Source of the DNA: Palsa-504 sp963753225
GTDB taxonomy: Bacteria; Actinomycetota; Actinomycetes; Streptosporangiales; Streptosporangiaceae
Direction: 5' to 3'
DNA length: 64,000 nucleotides
NCBI GenBank assembly: GCA_963753225.1
Contig: CAVWBQ010000045.1
Location: 372,001 to 436,000 of the forward strand
Part shown: positions 49,761-58,894 of the stretch, in pieces
How the letters are laid out: each line of letters opens with the position of its first letter
How positions within the stretch are numbered: the stretch's first letter is position 1
Notes under the pieces: model-generated
Databases searched by the model: none
Told to the model about the DNA's origin: nothing
The model's input: only the letters and a program-made list of their open reading frames with translations
Position numbers and translations under genes: made by a program

Positions 49761-51497
49761 ATGCCCAAAGCCGCGGGTGTGGACCCGGGTCAGCGTCAGC
49801 TCAACGGCCCGCAGACGACGGGCCGGGACTACCGGAACCTGTCCGGTCCTGAGTACGGGATGCGGTGCGATGAGGATGTCGCGGTCCCGATGCGGGACGG
49901 GGTCACGCTGCTGGCGGACGTGCATCGCCCTGATGCCGACGGACGGTTCCCGGCGCTGATCGCCGCGTCCCCTTACCCGCGGCAGATCCAGGATCTCGGC
50001 GCCCCGATGGGGTTCATCGAAGCGGGGGCGACCGACTTCTGGGTCCCCCGCGGCTACAGCCATGTGATCACCAACCTGCGAGGGACCGGGGGGTCGGGCG
50101 GAACGTTCGGGTTCTTCGATTCACAGGAGCGCCGTGATCTTCACGACCTCGTCGAATGGGCCGCCGCGCAGCCATGGTGCGACGGGAATGTCGGGATGAT
50201 CGGCATCAGTTACTTCGCGATGACTCAGCTCGAAGCGGCGGTTGAACGCCCCGAGCACTTGCGCGCGATCTTTCCTGTCGCGGTCACGACCAACCTGTAT
50301 GAAGCCGCGATGCATCACGGGCTGTTCAGCTCGGGCTTCGTCACGCCGTTCCTCGCGATGGTCGGCATGACGTCGGGCCGCAGCGACAGGTTCTGGCGCA
50401 GCACGCTCATCGACGCGGCACGGCATGTGCTGCGGACACCGGTGGTGCATAAGAAGTTCGCGACGATGAACGGGGAATCGTCGGTCGTGATGCTGCACGA
50501 GTTGCTGAAGCTGCACCACGACCCGCATCCGTGGGATGACCTGTGGCGGGCAATGGCCGTCGAGCATCCCCTGCGCGATGACTGGTGGGACGAGCGTGAT
50601 CTTCAGCCGTTGCTCGGAAACGTCGAGGTGCCCACTTACCTTGGCTGTGATTGGCAGAATGTCCCGCTCCACTTGCCGTCGACGTTCCGCGCGCTGGCCG
50701 CGTTGACCAGCGCGCCGGTCGTGCGCGTCGGGATGCTCGGCGAGTTCGGCCTGACCTGGCCGTGGGAAAGCCTCCACGTCGAAGCCCTCGCTTGGTATGA
50801 CCACTGGCTCAAGGGCCGCGATACCGGGATCCTCGAAGGTCCCCCGATCCGGTACCGCATGCCCGGCGCCGACGAATGGGGCACCAGTTCCGTATGGCCG
50901 CCCACGGGAACGTCGGCTCACCGGCTCGCGCTCCGCAGTGATGGGGTGCTCGCCGCGGCCGATGACGCGCCCGGCGCCCGGTCGTTGCTCGCGCTGGGAG
51001 CCGGGCTGGGCCGGGCCCGGCCCAGCCCGGCCGACCCGCCTGCGCTGCTGACCTGGACGACGGTGCCGCTGGCGGAAGCGATCGAGGTAGTCGGCAACAT
51101 CGAACTCGAACTCGACGCCACCGCAACCGCTGTTGACACGGCATGGATCGTGACACTGCAAGACGTCGCGCCCGACGGCGCAGTCACCGACATCACGGCC
51201 GGGTGGCTTCGGGCGAGCATGAGGGAAATCGACACCGAGCACAGCCCGGTCGGCGCACCGTCACTTCCCTGCCGGACCGCCCGGGCCCTGGCGCCCGGCG
51301 AGAAGACCAGCTACCGGATCCCCATTGTCGCGAATGCGCGGCGTTTCCCGGCAGGCCACTGCGTCCGGCTGGTCATCACGAGCGATGACCAGCCTGCGGA
51401 CGCACCAGCGATCATGGGCTTCCGTCACGCCCCAGTCGGGACAAGCAGCCTCAACACCATCCATTCCACCTCGCGGCTCATCCTGCCCGTCATTTGA
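49761..51497 (+). CDS. CocE/NonD-family hydrolase (X-Pro dipeptidyl-peptidase-like)
   Basis: 578 residues from the ATG at 49761 (GGAG seven bases upstream). N-terminal alpha/beta hydrolase with VAVPMRDGVTLLADVHRP, YSHVITNLRGTGGSGG and the nucleophile VGMIGISYFAMTQLEAA; here GISYF replaces the usual GxSYxG. The cap domain has HGLFSSGFVTPFLAMVG. The C-terminal jelly-roll domain (about 420-578) includes LAEAIEVVGNIELELDATATA and VRLVITSDD. Relatives hydrolyse cocaine, glutaryl esters or acyl-peptides; substrate unknown. No signal peptide. Confidence 0.92.
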   Translation: MPKAAGVDPGQRQLNGPQTTGRDYRNLSGPEYGMRCDEDVAVPMRDGVTLLADVHRPDADGRFPALIAASPYPRQIQDLGAPMGFIEAGATDFWVPRGYSHVITNLRGTGGSGGTFGFFDSQERRDLHDLVEWAAAQPWCDGNVGMIGISYFAMTQLEAAVERPEHLRAIFPVAVTTNLYEAAMHHGLFSSGFVTPFLAMVGMTSGRSDRFWRSTLIDAARHVLRTPVVHKKFATMNGESSVVMLHELLKLHHDPHPWDDLWRAMAVEHPLRDDWWDERDLQPLLGNVEVPTYLGCDWQNVPLHLPSTFRALAALTSAPVVRVGMLGEFGLTWPWESLHVEALAWYDHWLKGRDTGILEGPPIRYRMPGADEWGTSSVWPPTGTSAHRLALRSDGVLAAADDAPGARSLLALGAGLGRARPSPADPPALLTWTTVPLAEAIEVVGNIELELDATATAVDTAWIVTLQDVAPDGAVTDITAGWLRASMREIDTEHSPVGAPSLPCRTARALAPGEKTSYRIPIVANARRFPAGHCVRLVITSDDQPADAPAIMGFRHAPVGTSSLNTIHSTSRLILPVI

Positions 51498-51618
51498 GCA
51501 CGCCGGGGACCGACTCCGGCTCCGCCGCGGAGGACCGGCCCGTAACGCCGACGGCATTCCAAGAACAACGGGTACTGGCCGTCGCTGTGGTGTAATCGCA
51601 GTTCAGTACCATGGCCCA

Positions 51619-51996
51619 GTGACGGACGATACGCGTGCTAGCCCAGTGACGGGGGATACCCTGCGCGCCCTCGATGCCATTGAGCTCGAGCAGGCCCTCA
51701 CCGTGCTTGCCTGGGGCGATCCTGCATTCGCGGACGATCCCTCCGCTGCATTGCCGCGACTGGGTGTCGAGATTCCTGCCGGGCTGCGGCTGGATGTCCG
51801 GGTCCAGCGCCGCGACACGTTGTACTTGATCATCCCGCCTGCGTCTACTGATGGGGGCACCGATAGTGTCATCAACCAGATGGACCTGTGGCGCAGCGGC
51901 GACCAGTTCGTGTGGGTCATGTCGCAGGATGCCAAGCTGGCGCTGCTGAAGATGCGTGAGCAGTACCGGGACGGTGCAGGCAAGGGCGAGCGGTGA
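51619..51996 (+). CDS. Small protein with NHLP-leader/nitrile-hydratase-alpha-like domain
   Basis: 125 residues from the GTG at 51619. Residues 20-75 read ALDAIELEQALTVLAWGDPA, FADDPSAALPRLGVEIP, LRLDVRVQRRDTLYLIIPPA. This is close to the nitrile-hydratase-like leader fold (pattern: ..W.DP.F...L..DP..AL..LG...P.G....V..DT..L..PP) of NHLP-family RiPP precursors. The C-terminal 50 residues (VINQMDLWRSGDQFVWVMSQDAK..) are not Cys-rich and no Gly-Gly cleavage site is visible, so this could be a conserved hypothetical rather than a RiPP precursor. No maturation enzymes adjoin. A second in-frame GTG at 51646 follows a duplicated AGCCCAGTGACGG-type segment. Confidence 0.6.
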   Translation: MTDDTRASPVTGDTLRALDAIELEQALTVLAWGDPAFADDPSAALPRLGVEIPAGLRLDVRVQRRDTLYLIIPPASTDGGTDSVINQMDLWRSGDQFVWVMSQDAKLALLKMREQYRDGAGKGER

Positions 51997-52210
51997 GCGG
52001 CGACCGTTTCACTGAGCATTACCGGCTGCTCAGCACTGGCCCGAACCACGATCCGCCCGCCTGCCGGGAACTGTTAATTGGCTGCGGGCTCGTCCTGGGT
52101 CAGGATCAGCTCCCGGCCGGGCAGACCACAGGCCCGACGCCCTGCCTGGCCGGAGCCGTGTGGCCGCTGATTCGTGCCAGAGATGACAATTGCTCCCGGC
52201 AGAATGCAGT

Positions 52211-52590
52211 TTAGGGGTTGCGCGCCGCGGCCGGCTCGTCCCGATAGGGGGCCAGGAACGTGGTCAGCGCCGCCAGCACCTCCTCGGGAGTAATAGTGGC
52301 CGGAGCCGGGGATGACCACGCTCTGCACGTCGTCCGCAGCTAGCCTCATTGTGTTCGCTGCGCCTTCGCCGATGCCTTCGGCGCCGCCAATGGCCAGCAC
52401 CGGCAGGGTCAGCCGCCGGGTCCTGCGCTCCTCGTTCTGCGCGATGGTGGCATCCAGCGCGCGGTAGATCGCGAAGCTGGCGTGCAGGGCCTCGGGGTCG
52501 GTGGCGAGGGTATCGACGTAGTGCCGGACGGCATAACCGGGCAGGGTCTTTGCGGCCTTGGCGAACTGGAACCCGAAGTACACGTGTTCC
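52211..52590 (-). pseudogene. Epoxide hydrolase-type protein, C-terminal fragment
   Basis: The frame from about 52590 reads REHVYFGFQFAKAAKTLPGY then AVRHYVDTLATDPEALHASFAIYRALDATIAQN and TLPVLAIGGAEGIGEGAANTMRLAADDVQ, matching residues about 193-290 of the hydrolase at 60614-61585. A frameshift at about 52295 is needed to continue as PEEVLAALTTFLAPYRDEPA to the stop at 52211. The N-terminal 190 residues, including the catalytic Asp, are absent. The left border of the homology abuts an LAL HTH fragment in the opposite orientation. Confidence 0.8.
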
Positions 52591-52596
52591 CGCCCG

Positions 52597-52710
52597 GCTG
52601 CTCGTGTCCGTCCGCACCGTCGAATGGCACCTGCGCAAGGTGTTTACCAAGCTTGGCATCAGCTCGCGCCGGGAACTCAGCGCGGCGCTCCGAAAGCTCT
52701 GTGGCGCTGG
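52597..52710 (+). pseudogene. LAL regulator, C-terminal HTH fragment
   Basis: Reads LLVSVRTVEWHLRKVFTKLG then ISSRRELSAALRKL, the second half of a LuxR HTH. It corresponds to the end of LALs only and has no start. It sits directly head-to-head with the hydrolase fragment ending near 52590, so a rearrangement joined the 3' end of an LAL gene to the middle of a hydrolase gene. Confidence 0.75.
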
Positions 52711-52827
52711 CGGCCCACGGGCGTCGCCACGCGCCCGCGGGTGGGCTAGCTCCTGCCAGGGCCGTCCCCAGGCGGCGACAACCCTTGAGCTTGGCGCTGC
52801 AGTCCCCGTCTGCGCCCTCTCGCGGAC

Positions 52828-52912
52828 CAGGGCGTGGCCAGGGATGGATGCCAGGGATGGCAGCCAGGGATGTCACGGGCGCGATGCGCCCGCGCCAGCG
52901 CGACCCTGAGAG
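52828..52912 (-). repeat. Dispersed GC-rich repeat, copy A
   Basis: On the minus strand it starts CTCAGGGTCGCGCTGGCGCG, continues GGCGCATCGCGCCC (an inverted repeat), then GTGACATCCCTGGC and several ATCCCTGGC units. It matches 62088-62190 over roughly 60 bp with few changes. Located in the leader region of the epoxide hydrolase gene at 52999. Confidence 0.7.
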
Positions 52913-52998
52913 GCAGCACACAATTCATCCGGCCCGCTGCCGGTTGCCAGCTCTGTGTAGGCCACCAATCCAGACCAAACCGAACCAAGGAGATCCTC

Positions 52999-54204
52999 AT
53001 GCCTGTCACGATCGAGAACTCGGCGGGCGCGGCTGCGATCCGGCCGTTCACGATCCCCGAAGTCCCCGAGGCGGAACTCAAGGCACTGCGTGAGCGCATC
53101 GCGGCTACCCGCTGGCCCAACAGGGAACTCGTCGCCGACCGGTCGCAGGGCGTGCAGCTGGCGACGATCCGGGAACTCGCCCGCTACTGGGCGACGGATT
53201 ACGACTGGCGCCGGTGCGAGGCGAAGCTGAACGCGCTGCCGCAGTTCAAGACGGAGATCGACGGGGTGGACATCCATTTCATCCACGTGAAGTCACCGCA
53301 TTCCGACGCTCTGCCGCTGATCATGACGCACGGATGGCCGGGTTCGGTGATGGAGTTGCTCGAGACGGTTGGCCCGCTCACCGACCCGGCCGTCCACGGT
53401 GGAGCCGCCAGCGACGCCTTCGACCTGGTGCTGCCGTCCCTGCCCGGCTTTGGCTTCTCCGCCGAGCCGGCCGAGACCGGCTGGGACCCCGGCCGCATCG
53501 CGCGGGCGTGGGCGGAGCTGATGCGCCGCCTCGGCTACGTCCGCTACGTCGCCCAGGGCGGCGACCTGGGCGCCTACGTCTGCGACGAGATGGGCCGCCA
53601 GGCACCGGCGGGGCTGCTCGGCATCCACCTCAACCTGCTCAAGACGGCGCTGGTCGGCCCTCCGCCCGCGGAACCCTCCGAGCAGGAACGTGCCGCGCTG
53701 GCAGCGATCGCCACCATGCAGACCAGCGGCTACGGTTATTTCCTCGAGCAGGCCACCCGGCCGCAGACGATCGGCTACGCCCTGCTGGATTCACCGGTCG
53801 CCCTGGCGGCCTGGATGCTCGACCACGACACCGACAGCTACTACAAGATCTCCCGCGCCTTCCTCGACGGCCAGCCCTCGGGCCATCTCACCCGGGACAA
53901 CATCGTCGACAACATCACGCTGTACTGGCTGACCGGCACCGGCGCCTCGGCCGCCCGGGAGTACTGGGAGAACGGGCAAGCCGCAGCCCGCGCGGCCGGA
54001 CAGGCTCTTCCGCAGGTCTCGGTCCCGGTCGGCTTCACCGTCTTCCCCGGCGAGATCTTCCGGGCCCCGCGCAACTGGGTCCAGAAGGCCTACCCCACCC
54101 TCGCCTACTTCCACGAAGTCGACAGAGGCGGCCACTTCGCCGCGTGGGAAGAGCCCGAACTGTTCGCAACCGAGATCCGGGCAGCGTTCGAGTCACTGCG
54201 CTAA
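52999..54204 (+). CDS. Epoxide hydrolase with N-terminal EHN domain
   Basis: 401 residues from the ATG at 52999 behind AAGGAG. The N-terminal EHN domain (about residues 14-80: RPFTIPEVPEAELKALRERI, ATRWPNRE, LATIRELARYWATDYDWR) precedes the alpha/beta core with LIMTHGWPGSVMEL (oxyanion hole), Asp nucleophile D189 in YVAQGGDLGAYV, lid residues around GYGYFLEQATRPQTIGYALLDSPV and the His in VDRGGHFAAWEEPELFA. This is the microsomal epoxide hydrolase-like class. Cytoplasmic here, since the membrane anchor of the eukaryotic enzyme is missing. It follows broken LAL and hydrolase fragments. Confidence 0.95.
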   Translation: MPVTIENSAGAAAIRPFTIPEVPEAELKALRERIAATRWPNRELVADRSQGVQLATIRELARYWATDYDWRRCEAKLNALPQFKTEIDGVDIHFIHVKSPHSDALPLIMTHGWPGSVMELLETVGPLTDPAVHGGAASDAFDLVLPSLPGFGFSAEPAETGWDPGRIARAWAELMRRLGYVRYVAQGGDLGAYVCDEMGRQAPAGLLGIHLNLLKTALVGPPPAEPSEQERAALAAIATMQTSGYGYFLEQATRPQTIGYALLDSPVALAAWMLDHDTDSYYKISRAFLDGQPSGHLTRDNIVDNITLYWLTGTGASAAREYWENGQAAARAAGQALPQVSVPVGFTVFPGEIFRAPRNWVQKAYPTLAYFHEVDRGGHFAAWEEPELFATEIRAAFESLR

Positions 54205-54296
54205 CGACAGCCCCGCCAGCAGCCACCGGCATCCCGCGGGCGAGCTAACCCAGTTTGCCTGCTCACCGCTCGCCTTGCGTTGGTTCGCAGTTGCGG

Positions 54297-55997
54297 TCAG
54301 GTCTTGACCGCGTTCTTCAGGAAGAGGGCGCCGATAGCGGTGGGGTAGACGCCGGTCACGTTCGCCGCGGTTGCCGTTAGATGGTCGAAGAAGTACCCGT
54401 AGATGATGGGGGTCTGGTCGAGCAGGAGGGTCTGGATCTGGCCGGCGATGGTGCGCTGAGCACTCAGGTCCACGGCGGCGATGTACTGCTGGGACAGTGT
54501 GTCGTACTGCGTGTCGTTGAAGTGCGCCGCGTTCCAGGAGCCGGTCCCGGTCGCGGCATTGGTGGCCTGCAGCGGGGCGGACAGGAACACGTTCGGCACG
54601 CTGCGGTGGGCGTAATTGACCAGGCTCATCGTGGCGTCGAGCCAGTCGGAGTTGCCGAACGTGGCTTTGCCGTAGTAGGCGGCCGGGCTCTCGACTGTCA
54701 GGCGGATGGTCACGCCGATGCTCGCCGCGGCCTGCGCCACGATCTGGGCGTACTGGGGGACCTCCTGGAACTGCAAAGTGGTGAGCCGTACGGTGAACCC
54801 TGACGGGTACCCGGCAGCCGACATCAGCGCCCTTGCGGTGGAGATGTCCTTGCCGCGGTGGGGAATACTGGTGTCGGTGGAGGCGAAAACCGGGGCGAAG
54901 GGGCTGTCATCGCCGACGTCGGCGTAGCCCTTGAATAGCGCCCGGACGATCGCTGGCCGGTCAAGGGTGAGCGCGATTGCCTGGCGGACTCTGCGGTCGG
55001 CAAATGGCGCCCTGTCACAGCGCATCGACAGTTCGTGATGCGCGCTGGAGCGCAGCCTGATGATGTTGTACGGGGCGCCGGGGGCTAGCAGTTGCTCGGC
55101 GCCGGATACCGCGAACTGGCCGATGACGTCGACCGTGCCGCTGCTGAGCGCGAGGATCTGCGGCGCCTGGGTGTCGTAGAAGGTGAACTCGGTGGCGGCG
55201 GGCAGGGCCTTGGGTCCCCAGTACTGGCTGTTACGGGTGAACGACGCGCCGGCCCCTGGGACGTAGGACCTCAGCACGAACGGGCCGGTGCCCACGAACG
55301 AGCGTTGCCATTCCGCCGGGTCGTAGCCATCCGGCAGGATGATCATATTGTAGTTCTCCGAGGAGGTCAGGTACGGGAAGTTCCCGTTCGGGGCCTCTAG
55401 GTGGAAGACGACGGTGTGGTCGTCGAACTTGGTAACACCGGATGGGCCGAGTACGCCGCCGAACGCCGACAGCGCGTTCGCCGAGTTGTGCGGGTTGGTC
55501 TGCAGCTTGTAGGTGTACACCACGTCATCGGCGGTGAGCGGGCGGCCGTCATGGAACGTGACCCCCTGGCGGATTTTGAACGTCCAAACGTCCGCAGCTG
55601 AATTGGGCGTCCAGCTTTCTGCGAGCATCGGCAGCAGGCCCAGCTGCTGATCGGCCAGGCAGAGATACTCACCCGTCTGGGCGAGCATGATGCCGCCGCC
55701 CACGTCGGCCACGGTCAGCGGGTTGATCCCCCCGGCCGGGGTGAGGATCCCGGCCGTGATGGTGGCACCAGCCTTGTGAGCGACAGGCCTCGGGGAGGGC
55801 CTCGGTGAGGGGGTGCCTGAATTCTCGCAGGCCGCCACGCTGGCGGCGAGCACCGGCACCGAGATCCCCACCACGCTGCCGCGCCGCAGGAAGTCACGAC
55901 GTGAGATCCGTCCCGCGGCGAACTCATCTATGACGTGATTCGTGACCTCTGCCTGGCCCTGACGCAACCCGTCCAGGCGGCCATTGTCACCGCTCAT
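54297..55997 (-). CDS. ABC peptide/nickel-type substrate-binding lipoprotein, Tat-exported
   Basis: 566 residues from the ATG at 55997. Residues 25-60 have a Tat signal (GRISRRDFLRRGSVVGISVP) followed by a lipobox ending VAAC, with lipidated Cys at about residue 57. The mature protein is a family 5 extracellular solute-binding protein: GGGIMLAQTGEYLCLADQ, LLPMLAESWTPN, DVWTFKIRQGVTFHDGRPLTADDVVYTYK, FVGTGPFVLRSYVPG, RRVRQAIALTLDRPAI. It captures oligopeptides or similar ligands outside the membrane. No permease or ATPase genes are adjacent, so it must work with a transporter encoded elsewhere, or be a stranded copy. Confidence 0.95.
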   Translation of the reverse strand: MSGDNGRLDGLRQGQAEVTNHVIDEFAAGRISRRDFLRRGSVVGISVPVLAASVAACENSGTPSPRPSPRPVAHKAGATITAGILTPAGGINPLTVADVGGGIMLAQTGEYLCLADQQLGLLPMLAESWTPNSAADVWTFKIRQGVTFHDGRPLTADDVVYTYKLQTNPHNSANALSAFGGVLGPSGVTKFDDHTVVFHLEAPNGNFPYLTSSENYNMIILPDGYDPAEWQRSFVGTGPFVLRSYVPGAGASFTRNSQYWGPKALPAATEFTFYDTQAPQILALSSGTVDVIGQFAVSGAEQLLAPGAPYNIIRLRSSAHHELSMRCDRAPFADRRVRQAIALTLDRPAIVRALFKGYADVGDDSPFAPVFASTDTSIPHRGKDISTARALMSAAGYPSGFTVRLTTLQFQEVPQYAQIVAQAAASIGVTIRLTVESPAAYYGKATFGNSDWLDATMSLVNYAHRSVPNVFLSAPLQATNAATGTGSWNAAHFNDTQYDTLSQQYIAAVDLSAQRTIAGQIQTLLLDQTPIIYGYFFDHLTATAANVTGVYPTAIGALFLKNAVKT

Positions 55998-56128
55998 TGA
56001 GCCCTCTTCATGAGCTTCCACCGGTACCGCTGAGCGCGGCCTGGGCATGCAACGGATAGATTACGGCCCGGTCATCCCTTTGTCGCTGCGCCCTCCCGTG
56101 CACTACGCCAAGATCGCAGCCCCGTGGA

Positions 56129-58894
56129 CTAGGTTGGCTGGCTGTCCTGCCCGAGGTTCGCCAGCGCGGCGCGCAGTTCCCGGCGGGAGCCGATGCCGAG
56201 CTTGGCGAATATCTTGCGCAGGTGCCATTCGACCGTGCGCGCGGACAGGAACAACCGCGCGCCGATCTCCGGATTGGTCAGGCCGTCCCGCGCCAGCCGG
56301 GCGATGTAGGCCTCCCGCGCGGTCAGCGTGGTGCCGGTCTCGATGCTGCGCTTGCGCACCGTCGCGCCAGTGGCGATCAGTTCCTGCCGCGCGCGCTCGG
56401 CGAACGCCGCCATGCCGATCGCGGCGAGCATGTCGTGGCCCATGCGCAGCTGCTCGCGCGCGTCGACGCGTCGGCCTTCGCGGCGCAGCCACTCCCCGTA
56501 CAGCAGATGCGCTCGGGCCAGCTCCGGACGCAGCCGGGTACGGCCGAGCCGGTCGATCGCCTCGCGGTACAACACGTCGGCGGCCGCCCCATCGCTCAGC
56601 AGAGCCCGGCAGCGGGCCTCGATGCCCAGCGCGAGATCGGTGCCGCAGGGCTGCGTCGTCTCCGCCAGCCGCGCGAGCGCGTCGCGTGCGAGCTCGGCGT
56701 CGCCTACGCGCGCCGCCGCCTCGACCAGCTCGGGCAGCGCCCACATGGAAATCCACGGGTCGAAGGTGCTCCCGGCAGCCTGCCGGGCCGCAGACGCAGC
56801 CTCCTCGTAGCGGGCGAGGCCGTTGTATAGGACCGCGGCCGCCCACTGTGCATGAGGCTGGCCCTGCTCGATCTCGCTCGCCATAGCCGTGGAGGCCTCT
56901 GCCTCCGCGCCTTGCAGCGCCCGGAGCCTCAGCAAGGCGTTCGGCGCGATCGGGCGACCGGTCGCCTCCGCTACGCTGTCACTTTCCGCGATGAGCGCGG
57001 CAGCATCCGCGAAGTCGCCCATCCATGCGCTTGCGATCGCCAACCTCCAAAGGTAAATCGGCAGGTGTGCGAGCGCGCCGGCGTCGCGGACGAGCTGGAC
57101 CTGTCGCGCGTACACCGCGCGCGTGCGATAGTCGTCCCACATTAGGGCGCTGGGGGCCGTGGCCAGCCAGCCCCACCTCAGTACGTCGTCCACAGGGATG
57201 TCGGTAAAGGCTTTCGCTGCCTGCTGCAACGTCGGAGCCGCGGCTGCGCGTCCGTCGGTGATCAGCAAAGCTAGGCCGTCAAGCAGTAGGTCGAGGGGAC
57301 GCGAATTACCGCCTGGCGCAGGCAGGGCCCGGGCGGCGCGGGAGATCTCATGCAGGACGATTCCCCCGTCGAGATGCGCCGTGAAAGCCGCCGCGTTCCA
57401 GGCGTTCAGGTACGTCTCGCGCGCCAGCTCCAGATTGAGCGGCTCGAGCCGCCCGGCGGCCTTCAGGAGCAACGGGGCAGCATCGCCGCCATGACCAGAG
57501 GCGAACACGACCTGCCCGCGCAGCAGGTCCACCCGGGCGCCCTGGAGCTCATCCAGCGGGCCGGCCTCCGCCGTGGCCAGCAGGTCCAGGGCCTTGCCGA
57601 ACGCGCCGGCCTGCATGCTGGCCATCGCCGCAGCCAGGATGCGCTCGGCGTGCCGGGCCGGATCGGCGGTAAGCGCCACCGAACGCTCCAAGAACGCGGC
57701 GGCCGCGGCCAGCCCGCCGCGGGCCTGCGCCCGCCCGGCCGACCGCTCCAGCTCCGCAGCGACCTCCTCATCTGGCCCGGCCGTGGCCTGGGCCCGGTGC
57801 CATGCCCGCCGGTCCGGATCTGCCTTCGGGTCGGTCACCTCCGCCAGCGCGGCATGTACTGCTCGCCTGTCGGGGTACGACGCGGACCGGTAAACCGCCG
57901 AGCGTACGAGCGGATGCCGGAACCGGACCCGCGTGCCGAACTCCACCAGGTCGGCCTCCACCGCCGGCTCCCCGGCCTGAATGGGCAGGTGCATCTGCCC
58001 GGCAGCTCGCCTGACCAGCGATGGGTCGCCAGACGGATCGGCCGCCGCCAGCAGCAACATCCGCCGGGTCGCGGTCGGCAGGGCATCCAGCTGCCGAAGG
58101 AAGCTGTCCTCGATCCGGCTGATCAGCGGAACCGCGCCGGGCAGCCCGAACCCGCCGGCGAGCTGCGCGGGGGTCAGTCCCCGCGGCAGTTCCAGCAACG
58201 CCAGCGGATTACCCTGAGTCTCGGCAATGATCAGGTCGCGGACCCGCGCGTCCAGCGGCCCGGGCATCGCCGACTCAAGCAGCGCCCGGGCGTCGTCGTC
58301 CCGCAGTCCGTCCACGATGAGTTCCGGTAGCGCGGCCAGCTCCGCGCCCGGCTCGCGGGCCGCGAACACTAGCCCGACCGGGTTGGCCGCCAGCCGCCGC
58401 GCCACGAACCCCAGCGCCTGCGCCGAGGCCCGATCGAGCCACTGCTCGTCGTCGACCAGGCAGATCAGCGGGTGGTCCCCGGCCACTCCGGACAGCAAGC
58501 TGAGCACGGCCAGCCCCACGAAGAACCGGTCCGGCGGCGGCCCCGGGGCCAGGCCGAACGCGGTCCGCAGCGCGTCCCGCTGCGGTACCGGCAGCCGTCC
58601 GGCACGGTTCAGCATCGGCCCGCACAGCTGATGCAGGCCCGCGAATGCGAGTTCCATCTCCGACTGCACGCCCAGCGCGCGGGCCACCCGGCACCCGGCG
58701 GCCGCGGCCCGCCCGGCCAGGTAGTCCAGCAGCACGGTCTTGCCTACGCCCGGATCACCGCGCACCACCAGGGCCCGGCTCTCACCGGACCGAACCGCCT
58801 CGGCTAGCCGGTCCAGGACATCGCGTTCCCCAACCCGGTCCGTCAGTCTGATCGCGCGGCCCCGCCCGCCGCCTGGCTGGGCGTGGACGCTCAC
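56129..58894 (-). CDS. LuxR-family ATPase regulator (LAL), intact
   Basis: 921 residues. GTG at 58894, with AGGAGG closely upstream. Walker A VRGDPGVGKTVLL (about 45-57), Walker B LICLVDDEQWLDRAS (DDEQ instead of the usual DDAQ), then ALGFVARRLAANPVGLVF and GNPLALLELPRG. TPR-like segments include GDFADAAALIAESDSVAEATG and AHLLYGEWLRREGRR, and the HTH reads ARDGLTNPEIGARLFLSAR then TVEWHLRKIFAKLGIGSRREL. It faces a hydrolase pseudogene at 59270 across a spacer with CACCAGGGGACC repeats, again pairing LAL with hydrolase. Confidence 0.93.
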   Translation of the reverse strand: MSVHAQPGGGRGRAIRLTDRVGERDVLDRLAEAVRSGESRALVVRGDPGVGKTVLLDYLAGRAAAAGCRVARALGVQSEMELAFAGLHQLCGPMLNRAGRLPVPQRDALRTAFGLAPGPPPDRFFVGLAVLSLLSGVAGDHPLICLVDDEQWLDRASAQALGFVARRLAANPVGLVFAAREPGAELAALPELIVDGLRDDDARALLESAMPGPLDARVRDLIIAETQGNPLALLELPRGLTPAQLAGGFGLPGAVPLISRIEDSFLRQLDALPTATRRMLLLAAADPSGDPSLVRRAAGQMHLPIQAGEPAVEADLVEFGTRVRFRHPLVRSAVYRSASYPDRRAVHAALAEVTDPKADPDRRAWHRAQATAGPDEEVAAELERSAGRAQARGGLAAAAAFLERSVALTADPARHAERILAAAMASMQAGAFGKALDLLATAEAGPLDELQGARVDLLRGQVVFASGHGGDAAPLLLKAAGRLEPLNLELARETYLNAWNAAAFTAHLDGGIVLHEISRAARALPAPGGNSRPLDLLLDGLALLITDGRAAAAPTLQQAAKAFTDIPVDDVLRWGWLATAPSALMWDDYRTRAVYARQVQLVRDAGALAHLPIYLWRLAIASAWMGDFADAAALIAESDSVAEATGRPIAPNALLRLRALQGAEAEASTAMASEIEQGQPHAQWAAAVLYNGLARYEEAASAARQAAGSTFDPWISMWALPELVEAAARVGDAELARDALARLAETTQPCGTDLALGIEARCRALLSDGAAADVLYREAIDRLGRTRLRPELARAHLLYGEWLRREGRRVDAREQLRMGHDMLAAIGMAAFAERARQELIATGATVRKRSIETGTTLTAREAYIARLARDGLTNPEIGARLFLSARTVEWHLRKIFAKLGIGSRRELRAALANLGQDSQPT

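Noticed and set aside
50121..51242. 373-codon minus-strand frame within the CocE-type hydrolase
   Set aside because: Antisense shadow; no start signal and no recognisable domain.
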